64,000 bases of DNA, taken from Solirubrobacterales bacterium (GTDB lineage: Bacteria > Actinomycetota > Thermoleophilia > Solirubrobacterales > Solirubrobacteraceae). The stretch covers positions 23,652 to 87,651 of the forward strand of contig DAHUYQ010000065.1 of assembly GCA_027315115.1 (NCBI GenBank). Reading direction: 5' to 3'. Shown in pieces: positions 57,560 to 64,000 of the stretch. The notes beneath the pieces are model-generated. The model worked only from the letters and a program-made list of their open reading frames with translations. It was not told the origin of the DNA and made no database searches. The number at the start of each line of letters is the position of its first letter. Position 1 is the first letter of the stretch. The translations under genes were made by a program, and so were the position numbers.

Positions 57560-58771
57560 CTACGCCGCCGCCAGGCCGTCATAGACCTCCGCGAGCTTGG
57601 CGGCCACCGCCTCCGGCGCGCAGAGCTCCCCGATGCGGATGCGGTTGTGGGCGCCCGCCTGCGCGTCTCCCCACATCGACTCGATCCTGTCCGCCAGGAC
57701 ACGGACGTCGCCGGCCGGCACGAGCGCCTCAGGGGGCAGCAGCTCGGCCGGCGCGCCGAGATCGCTGGCGATCACCGGGAGGCCGGCAGCCATCGCCTCC
57801 GCGACGGCGATCCCGAAGGTCTCCTCGCTGCGCGAGGGCGAAAGCGCCAGCGCCGCGCCGGCACGAAGCTGCGCAAGCTGAGATCGAGAGACCGCGCCGA
57901 GCAGCTCGATCTGGCCCTCCGGGGCCCGTCCGGCCAAGCGCTGCAGGCGCTCGCGCTCCGGGCCGTCGCCCGCGACCAGAAGGCGCCTGCCGGCCGCGAT
58001 GCAGGCTTCGATCGCGACGTCGATGCCCTTCTCGGGCGCTAGGCGAGAGGCGAGGAGCGCGTAGCGGCCGCGCGCATCTGCGTCGGGAGCCCGCTCGCCG
58101 GCGTCGTCCCGCATGGGCGCCTCGGGCTGCCGGCCCGGCACGCCGATCTGCTGCGCCGCCACAGCGCCGAGCGCCCGGATCGGCGGCGGCAGGACGCGCA
58201 CCCGATCGAAGTCCAACGGCGCTCCGAGCTCTCGCAGGCGCTCTCGCGCGAACGCGCTCGGCACGACCACGGCGTCCGCGAGCCCGGCCAGGCGGCTCTG
58301 CCAGAGCGCGAGCGAGGCGGCGTATGAGACCGCCTCCGCGCGGCTTCCGCGACAGCCGCGGAGGAGACCCGGGATCGTATTGCGCGCATGACAGCGCGTG
58401 CACCGCTCCCCCTGCGTGTAGCAGACGCCCACCGCGCACACGAGCCTGTACTGGTGCAGGTGCAGCACCACACGCGCACCTGCGCCACGGGCGGCCTCCA
58501 GCGCGCGCCAGCCGAGCAGCGGGTTGAGGTTGTGCGCGTGGAGCACCCGCGCGCCGCTGCGCCTGACGGCGGCGGCCACGTCCGCGGGACGCTCTCCTCC
58601 CCGCAGCAGAGCCATCGCGGCGTGCGTTCTGCGCACGGTCGCCGAGTCGCGAGAGAGAAGCTGCGCCTGCTCGCCCAGATGCGCCTGCACCAGCCACATC
58701 AGGTCCTCGACTGTGCGCTCCTCGCCGCCGGCGACCCGGTAGCGGTTGTGCAGGAAGAGGATCATTCGCAC
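57560..58771 (-). CDS. GT-B glycosyltransferase, family 4
   Basis: A 403-residue GT4 protein. It starts LFLHNRYRVAGGEERTVEDL, a form common in exopolysaccharide GTs, and has HAHNLNPLLGW. A Cys-rich loop follows (CAVGVCYTQGERCTRC, then RGC), as in some GTs that may bind a metal. The donor domain has LLASRLAPEKGIDVAIEAC and SRSEETFGIAVAEAMAAGLP. It lies 12 bp upstream of the dehydrogenase and is divergent from the GT2 fusion by 23 bp. Confidence 0.85.
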   Translation of the reverse strand: MRMILFLHNRYRVAGGEERTVEDLMWLVQAHLGEQAQLLSRDSATVRRTHAAMALLRGGERPADVAAAVRRSGARVLHAHNLNPLLGWRALEAARGAGARVVLHLHQYRLVCAVGVCYTQGERCTRCHARNTIPGLLRGCRGSRAEAVSYAASLALWQSRLAGLADAVVVPSAFARERLRELGAPLDFDRVRVLPPPIRALGAVAAQQIGVPGRQPEAPMRDDAGERAPDADARGRYALLASRLAPEKGIDVAIEACIAAGRRLLVAGDGPERERLQRLAGRAPEGQIELLGAVSRSQLAQLRAGAALALSPSRSEETFGIAVAEAMAAGLPVIASDLGAPAELLPPEALVPAGDVRVLADRIESMWGDAQAGAHNRIRIGELCAPEAVAAKLAEVYDGLAAA

Positions 58772-58794
58772 ATCAAACCTAGACTCTCGCCGTG

Positions 58795-60465
58795 ATGAGC
58801 ATCACAACCTCGATCGTGATCCCGACGCGGGACAGGCCGCGCTACCTGGACGAGACGCTGTCCTCGATCGCTCCGCAGGCCCGGGCGCACGGCTGCGAGG
58901 TGATCGTGGTCGACGACTCCAGCGATCAGAGCGCGCGCGCGACCGCGACGCGATTCGGCGCCCGCTACGCCCATCACGAGTATCCACGCGGCGCCAACGC
59001 CGCACGCAACACCGGGCTGGGTCTCGCCTCCGGCGAGCTGATCGTCTTCACGGACGACGACGTGACCGCCTGCCACGGCTGGCTGCAGGCGCTCCTCGAC
59101 GCAGCCGAAGGGCATCCCGACGTCGAGGTGTTCGCGGGCGCGATCCGGGCGCAGCTCGAAGGCCGGCCCCCCCGCTCCTGCGGCAGGGAGGCCCCTGCGA
59201 TCACCACGCTCGATCTCGGAGCCCAGGACCGGCCGACGCGGTTCGCTTGGAGCGCGAACATGGCCGTGCGCCGCTCCGCGCTGCGGCGTGTCGGCGAGTT
59301 CGACTCCTCGTTGCGCGGCCAGGGTGAGGAGCAGGAGTGGCAGGAACGCCTGCAGGCAGACGCCCTCTACGTCGCCGACGCGGCGGTGATGCACCGCCGT
59401 CTGCCGGCCGAGTCCCGTCTGCGCTCACTCACGCGAACGGCGTACAGGCGCGGGGTGGAGAGCCGCAGCTTCGACGCTCGGCGGGCGCAGGCTCCGTCGA
59501 TCGCACGCGAGATCTGGACCCTGCTCGGCTGCGCCGGCCACGTGGTCCGCTACCGCTGCCCGAACGGGCTGACGATGGTCGCCCACTCCGGCGGGCGCCT
59601 GTGGCGGGCTCTGCGCGAAGGAGGCTCCCCCGCGGCGCGGGCGGCCGCGGCGCGGACAGATCCGGCGGACGACTTCCTCTCGGGCGAGAGCGGCACCGTG
59701 GGCGGACTGGACGGCATCCGTCGAGAGATCGCCGACCGCGTCGACGACGGTCTGGACCTGATCAGTGGACGCCGGGCGCGCCTGGCGCGCGCCTCCGCGT
59801 CCCTGCCGAGCAGGCGCGTCCTGGCGATCGGCGTCACCCGCGAGCGCCACCGCGCGCTCGCGGAGTCGATCGCGGCCGAGCTGCGCGGCTCCAGGCACGC
59901 CGTGCAGCTCGCCACCAGCGGCCCCGGCGAGCGGGGCAAGTTCGAGAACCTCAATGCCCTGCTGGCCGAGCACCCGCCCGACGGCTTCGACTGGCTGCTC
60001 GTCTTCGACGACGACATCGAGCTCCCGAAAGGCTTCCTCGACGGCTTCCTGTTCCTCGCGGAGCGCTTCGGGCTCGATCTGGCGCAGCCGGCGCACCGGC
60101 GCGCGTCGCATGCGGCGTGGAGGGTCACCAGGCGCCAGAGCCGCCGCAGCGTCGCGCGCGAGACCCAGTTCGTGGAGGTCGGGCCGCTGACGGCGTTCGC
60201 GAGCAGCACCTTCGACACGCTGCTGCCCTTCCCGCCGTTGAAGATGGGGTGGGGCCTCGACGCGCACTGGGCCGCGATCGCACGGCAGCGCGGCTGGCGC
60301 TGCGGCGTGATCGACGCCGTCGCGATCAAGCACCGCGTGGCGCCGGCCGCCGAGTCCTACTCGCGGGCGCAGACGATCGCCGAGGCGCGCGCCTTCCTGG
60401 CGCAGCGGCCCTATCTGCCCGCACACGAGGCGCAGCGGACGCTCGCCGTCCACCGCCGCTGGTGA
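58795..60465 (+). CDS. bifunctional glycosyltransferase: GT2 domain plus DUF707-like GT domain
   Basis: A 556-residue protein with two GT-A domains. Domain 1 (1-270) is a standard GT2: TSIVIPTRDRPRYLDETL, EVIVVDDSSDQS, VFTDDDVTA, then the GQGEEQEWQER acceptor motif. Domain 2 (about 335-550) has LLVFDDDIELPKGFLD, FGLDLAQPAH and LKMGWGLDAHWA, like DUF707-type putative GTs. A low-complexity Arg/Ala linker joins them. Two sugars may be added in sequence by one chain. GTG 58792 directly before ATG 58795 is also possible. The next gene starts 4 bp after its stop. Confidence 0.75.
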   Translation: MSITTSIVIPTRDRPRYLDETLSSIAPQARAHGCEVIVVDDSSDQSARATATRFGARYAHHEYPRGANAARNTGLGLASGELIVFTDDDVTACHGWLQALLDAAEGHPDVEVFAGAIRAQLEGRPPRSCGREAPAITTLDLGAQDRPTRFAWSANMAVRRSALRRVGEFDSSLRGQGEEQEWQERLQADALYVADAAVMHRRLPAESRLRSLTRTAYRRGVESRSFDARRAQAPSIAREIWTLLGCAGHVVRYRCPNGLTMVAHSGGRLWRALREGGSPAARAAAARTDPADDFLSGESGTVGGLDGIRREIADRVDDGLDLISGRRARLARASASLPSRRVLAIGVTRERHRALAESIAAELRGSRHAVQLATSGPGERGKFENLNALLAEHPPDGFDWLLVFDDDIELPKGFLDGFLFLAERFGLDLAQPAHRRASHAAWRVTRRQSRRSVARETQFVEVGPLTAFASSTFDTLLPFPPLKMGWGLDAHWAAIARQRGWRCGVIDAVAIKHRVAPAAESYSRAQTIAEARAFLAQRPYLPAHEAQRTLAVHRRW

Positions 60466-60469
60466 GCCC

Positions 60470-61519
60470 GTGAAGGTCGCCGTGCTCGCAGAGCCTCGCC
60501 CGCGCCACAGCAGTCCGATGGTCGCCGTCTGGGCGCGCCGCCAGGCGCTTGCGACGCGGGCGGCGGGGGTCCAGGTCGAGGTGGCAAGCTCGCGCGCGCC
60601 GCTCGCGCTGTCGCTGAGGATGCTGCGCCGCCGCGAAGGCTTCGACCTCCTGCACGTCCACGGCCTCGCGGCGGCCGAAGCGGTGCGGCGCGCGCGGCTG
60701 CCGGTGCCGTTCGTGGTCTCGCTGTACGGGCCGGACGTCTTCGGCGGCCTCCCCGGCGGCGGCGAGAGCTTCGAGGCGTCCGCGACGGCGCCCCCGGGTG
60801 CGCGGGCGCCATCCCTGGCGCTGCGCATGGCCAGGCTCACGCTCGCCGGCAGCGAGGGCGCCGCAGCGCTGGCGGCGGGGCGAGGGGCGCGCGAGACGCG
60901 GGTCGTCCATCTCGGCGCCGACCTGCCCGCAAGGACGCCACGGCCGGCCTGGCAGCCGGCACAGGCGAGCCGGCCCCCGACGCTCGTGACGGCCGGCGGC
61001 CTGTTCGCGCGCAAGCGCCACACGGACGTGCTGAAGGCGCTGGCGGTGCTCTCGCAACGCCATCCGAGCCTGCGCTACCTGGTGATCGGGGACGGACCCG
61101 AGCGGATCGCCCTGGAAGGCCTGGCCTGCCGGCTGGGGATAGCAGACCGGGTCCAGATCACGGGGACGCTCCCGCCGGAGCAGGCGATCGAACGGATGCG
61201 CTCCGCCACCGTGTTCGTGATGCCCTCCACCGAAGAGGCGTTCGGGGTCTCCTACGTGGAGGCGATGGCGGCCGGCGTGCCGGCGATCGGCTGTCGCGGC
61301 GAGCCGGGGCCGGAGGAGATCGCGGCCGCGGGCGACGGCTTCATGCTGGTCCCGCCCGGCGACGTCGAGCGGCTCTGCCAGCGCATCGAAGAGCTGATCG
61401 CCGATCCCCACCGGCTGCGCGAAGCAGGCCTGCACGCCCGCGAGACCGTGGCCGAGCACTTCACCTGGGAGTGCTGCGGAGCACAGACGGCCGCGGCCTA
61501 CGAGGACGCGCTGTGTTGA
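60470..61519 (+). CDS. GT-B glycosyltransferase, family 4
   Basis: A 349-residue GT4 enzyme starting at GTG 60470. Signatures are MVAVWARRQALATRAAG, HVHGLAAAEAV, SLYGPDVFGG, TAGGLFARKRHTDVLKAL and STEEAFGVSYVEAMAAGVP. It is clearly related to the gene that follows (same WxRRQALA start, same xVxYVEAMA region), so the two arose by tandem duplication. Confidence 0.85.
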   Translation: MKVAVLAEPRPRHSSPMVAVWARRQALATRAAGVQVEVASSRAPLALSLRMLRRREGFDLLHVHGLAAAEAVRRARLPVPFVVSLYGPDVFGGLPGGGESFEASATAPPGARAPSLALRMARLTLAGSEGAAALAAGRGARETRVVHLGADLPARTPRPAWQPAQASRPPTLVTAGGLFARKRHTDVLKALAVLSQRHPSLRYLVIGDGPERIALEGLACRLGIADRVQITGTLPPEQAIERMRSATVFVMPSTEEAFGVSYVEAMAAGVPAIGCRGEPGPEEIAAAGDGFMLVPPGDVERLCQRIEELIADPHRLREAGLHARETVAEHFTWECCGAQTAAAYEDALC

Positions 61520-61578
61520 GAGAAGGTTTCAAAGAGAGTGGCCAAATCCTTTCAAAGCCTGCTACTACGTCAACGCGA

Positions 61579-62766
61579 ATGCGGGTGCTCGTGGTCGCCG
61601 AGTGGTACCCCTCGCCGGCCGATCCGGTCCACGGCATCTGGGCGCACCGCCAGGCGCTCGCGGCGCAGGCGGCCGGCGCGCAGGTGAGCGTGCTCGCGCT
61701 GCGCCGGCCGGTCCCTCCGCTCGCGGTGGCGCGCGCGGGGCCGGCGGCGATCGCGCGATGGGCCAGGGCCGCGCCCTCGACGCTGAAGCCGATCGAGCTC
61801 GACGGGATCGAGATCCAGCCGGTCCCGTTCCTGGCCCCTCCACGCCCGTGGTCGTACGGAAGCTGGGGCGTCTGGATCGCCCCGTCGCTGCAGCGCGCGC
61901 TCTCCCGGCAGCGCTTCGATCTCGTGCACGCGCACAACGTGCTCCCCACCGGCGAGGCGGTCGCACGGGCACGCGGGCCGCGGCAGGTCGTGGGCGGCCG
62001 CCGCCCGCCGCGTTTCGTGGTCTCGACCCACGGGCCGGACATCATCCACGTCGCCGGCCGCAGCGCACGCGCCGCGAAGGCCACCCGCAGGACGCTGCTG
62101 GGGGCCTCGGTGGTGATCGCCAACAGTCGCTGGGCGGCGCAGCGCTGCGAGCAGCTCGCCGACGCCGACCTGCCACATGAGGTCGTTCACTTCGGCGCCG
62201 ACCTGCCGCCCGCGCCCGCGCCCCGACACGCGCGACCCACGATCGTCACGGTCGCCCATCTGCAGGAGCGCAAGCGCCATGCCGTCGTGATGCGAGCGCT
62301 CGCCTCCATGCAGCCCTCGAGGCGCCCCGACTACGTGATCGTCGGCGAAGGTGAGATGCGCCCTGCCCTGGAGCGCCTGCGGGACGAGCTCGGCCTGCGG
62401 TCCTCGGTGCGCTTGCTGGGCCAGCTCGAGCATCGGCAGGCGCTCGCGGAGATGTGGCGCGCGCACGTCTGCGTGATGCCGAGCGTGGAGGAGCCATTCG
62501 GCGTGGCCTACGTCGAGGCGATGGCCGGATGGCTGCCGGCGATCGCCTGCGAGAGCGAGGGCGGGCCGCGGGACATAGCGGCGGCGGGCGAGGGGATCGT
62601 GCTCGTGCCCTCCGACGACCATCTCGCGCTCGCGGGCGCGATCGAGCGCTGCCTGCGCGAGCACGAGCGGCTCGGCGCCGCCGCGCGCGAGACGGTGCGG
62701 CGCTGCTTCACATGGGATCGCTGCGGCCGGCTTACGCTGGCCGCCTACGAGCGGGCGCTGCGATGA
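61579..62766 (+). CDS. GT-B glycosyltransferase, family 4 (paralogue of the preceding gene)
   Basis: A 395-residue GT4: VLVVAEWYPSPADPVHGIWA, HAHNVLPTGEAVARA, STHGPDIIHVAG, TVAHLQERKRHAVVMRALA and SVEEPFGVAYVEAMAGWLP. ATG 61579 matches the family start; in-frame sequence upstream to 61471 overlaps the previous gene and is unlikely. The 59-bp gap before it is AT-richer than its surroundings and may hold a promoter or lost coding sequence. Its stop overlaps the next start (ATGA). Confidence 0.85.
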   Translation: MRVLVVAEWYPSPADPVHGIWAHRQALAAQAAGAQVSVLALRRPVPPLAVARAGPAAIARWARAAPSTLKPIELDGIEIQPVPFLAPPRPWSYGSWGVWIAPSLQRALSRQRFDLVHAHNVLPTGEAVARARGPRQVVGGRRPPRFVVSTHGPDIIHVAGRSARAAKATRRTLLGASVVIANSRWAAQRCEQLADADLPHEVVHFGADLPPAPAPRHARPTIVTVAHLQERKRHAVVMRALASMQPSRRPDYVIVGEGEMRPALERLRDELGLRSSVRLLGQLEHRQALAEMWRAHVCVMPSVEEPFGVAYVEAMAGWLPAIACESEGGPRDIAAAGEGIVLVPSDDHLALAGAIERCLREHERLGAAARETVRRCFTWDRCGRLTLAAYERALR

Positions 62767-63902
62767 GAGCGACGATGAGGGGGACGATGAGGGGGACGGC
62801 GAGGGCGGGGTCCGGCGCCTCCGGGGGGACGGCGAGGGCGGGGTCCGGCGCCTCCGCGACCGACGTGCTGCTGCTCTCGCTGGGCACCACGATCGGCCTG
62901 CGCGCGGGAGACCACGCGCTGGAAAGCATGATCCGGCAGGCGGGCGCCTCCGTCGAGCTCGTCAGGGTGCGAATCGGGGCGACCGGCGCGCTGCGCCGCG
63001 CATACCCGGTGACGGACCTCGTAGAGGCGGTCGCCGCGCGCCGCGCGCTGATCGGCGCGCTGCGCCGGATCTCCCCGCGCGCGGTGATCTTCTCCTCGAC
63101 CACCTCCTCGCTGCTGACGCCCCGCCTCGATGTCCCCTACGCGGTGCGGCTCGACGCGCCCGCGCGGTTGAACCGGCCCGGCGCCCGCAACGGCCTGCAG
63201 CACGCGCTGGAGCGGCGCCGCATGCACGACGCCACGCTGGTGCTTCCATTCAGCGGGCTGGCCGCCCGGGCGCTGCCGCCGGGCGCCGCGCCGGCGGTCG
63301 TGCTGCCCCAGCCGATCGCGCCGTCAGGCGCGGGGGCGCCGGAGCGCGAGCGCCTGGTGGTCGCCTACACCCCCGATCCGAAGGCGAAGGGGCTCGACAT
63401 CGTGGTCGGCGCGTGGGCCAAGGCCAAGGCGGACCTGGCCGGCGCCCGGCTCGAGGTCTTCGGCGTCGAGCCGGAGCTCGCGCGCGGGCATCTGGCGCGA
63501 CACGGGCTGCAGGAGCCGGCGGGCCTGCACTGGCGCGGGCGCGTCGCGCCGGACGAGTTCCGCGCCGCCCTGCGCCGTGCGCGAGTCTTTCTCACCGGCG
63601 CCCGCTGGGAGGACTTCGGCTTCGCCCAGCTCGAGGCGCTCGCCGACGGCGCGCTGCTGGTCTGTGCCGCCACCGGCGGTCCCTTCCAGGCGCTGGTGCA
63701 CGCTCGCGAGCTGGCGCCGGAGCTCTGCGCGGAGGACCTGCGCCCCGAGCCGCTCGCGGGCGCGCTGCGGCGCGCCTTCGCGATGAGCGAGCCGGAGCTC
63801 GCCCGCTACCGCACCGCCGCCGCGGAGCTCATGGCCGCCTACCGGCCGCAGGCGATCGGCACCCTGATCGCCGACCGGGTCCTGCCGGCGCTGCTCGGTT
63901 AG
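62763..63902 (+). CDS. GT-B glycosyltransferase, family 4 type
   Basis: A 379-residue protein. The first 33 residues are Arg/Gly/Thr-rich and built from an 11-residue duplication (GTARAGSGASG). The GT fold then begins at DVLLLSLGTTIGLRAGD. The donor domain reads VVAYTPDPKAKGLDIVVGAW, and GARWEDFGFAQLEALADGAL replaces the usual E-x7-E motif region. ATG 62763 overlaps the preceding stop. The true N-terminus could start later, since the repeat is not conserved-looking. Confidence 0.75.
   Translation: MRATMRGTMRGTARAGSGASGGTARAGSGASATDVLLLSLGTTIGLRAGDHALESMIRQAGASVELVRVRIGATGALRRAYPVTDLVEAVAARRALIGALRRISPRAVIFSSTTSSLLTPRLDVPYAVRLDAPARLNRPGARNGLQHALERRRMHDATLVLPFSGLAARALPPGAAPAVVLPQPIAPSGAGAPERERLVVAYTPDPKAKGLDIVVGAWAKAKADLAGARLEVFGVEPELARGHLARHGLQEPAGLHWRGRVAPDEFRAALRRARVFLTGARWEDFGFAQLEALADGALLVCAATGGPFQALVHARELAPELCAEDLRPEPLAGALRRAFAMSEPELARYRTAAAELMAAYRPQAIGTLIADRVLPALLG
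62791..62856 (+). repeat. 33-bp in-frame tandem duplication in the GT N-terminus
   Basis: Two nearly identical 33-bp units, 62791-62823 and 62824-62856, encode GTARAGSGAS followed by G or A. The near identity of third codon positions points to a recent slippage or duplication. Confidence 0.75.
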
Positions 63903-64000
63903 GAGACTGGACCGGCACCCACGCGCGACCCGGCGCGCGACCCGGCGCCCACGCCCGCGCTTCGCGCCGCGCCGCCACGCCCACGCCCGCGCCTGGCCCC
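63899..64000 (-). other. possible 3' end of a minus-strand gene entering from the right edge
   Basis: A minus-strand frame ending at TAA (63901-63899) stays open to base 64000. It would encode a Gly/Ala/Arg-rich low-complexity tail ending AGPVS. The DNA is made of CCCACGC- and CCGGCGCGCGA-type repeats, so the open frame could be due to composition alone. Confidence 0.25.

Overview
The window is high-GC bacterial DNA with dense genes, many GTG starts and many ATGA or GTGA stop/start overlaps. This fits an actinobacterium. The small exported proteins, the fused sigma factor and the glycan genes make Thermoleophilia/Solirubrobacterales my best guess, by inference only. Most of the window is one very large extracellular polysaccharide and cell-surface locus, with a few unrelated insertions. 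I saw no rRNA, tRNA, CRISPR array or intact transposase.

Layout. 1-3.7 kb: a truncated carrier-protein-like gene, a methyltransferase, a GT2 and a GT4. 3.7-11.6 kb: a tight cassette of acyl carrier protein, acyl-CoA-dehydrogenase-like flavoprotein, amino acid:[carrier protein] ligase (a seryl-tRNA-synthetase relative), a DUF1839 protein and a GH2 enzyme, followed on the other strand by a two-domain alpha/beta hydrolase. 11.6-17 kb: GTs, a deacetylase-like protein and a serine-acetyltransferase-like protein. 17-28.2 kb: O-antigen ligase-like protein, fused Wzz/BY-kinase, a cyclic-di-GMP riboswitch in front of a secreted glycosidase, a membrane GT, an asparagine-synthase-like protein and a Wzx flippase. 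28.4-31.5 kb: a three-gene exported-protein operon ending in an Ig-like/YVTN beta-propeller protein. 31.5-38.8 kb: GTs, a nucleotidyltransferase-2H phosphoesterase fusion, a coiled-coil protein, a CpsB-type phosphatase and a second secreted glycosidase. 38.8-45.4 kb: the polyprenyl-phosphate sugar transferase, a Gly/Ser-rich wall protein, a second O-antigen ligase with TPRs, and a live and a decayed DUF4143 ATPase next to short tandem repeats. 45.4-49.5 kb: probably not glycan genes (TetR, ferritin-like oxygenase, fused sigma/anti-sigma). 49.5-64 kb: a second sugar block (rfbG, TagA-like GT, two nucleotide-sugar dehydrogenases, an epimerase, an acyltransferase and five GTs), interrupted by a DUF7718-like pair and a vapBC module that lies between 53-bp direct repeats.

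How the genes fit together (inference). The dehydrogenases, dehydratase and epimerase would make activated sugars. The 39-kb transferase would load the first sugar on a polyprenyl phosphate, and the many GTs would extend it. Wzx would flip it, and the O-antigen-ligase-like proteins would polymerise or ligate it. The Wzc-like kinase and CpsB phosphatase would set chain length and output. The secreted clan-A glycosidases would trim the product, one of them under c-di-GMP control. The aminoacyl-carrier-protein cassette may supply an aminoacyl or modified aminoacyl decoration to the same surface glycan, and is the most promising undescribed system here.
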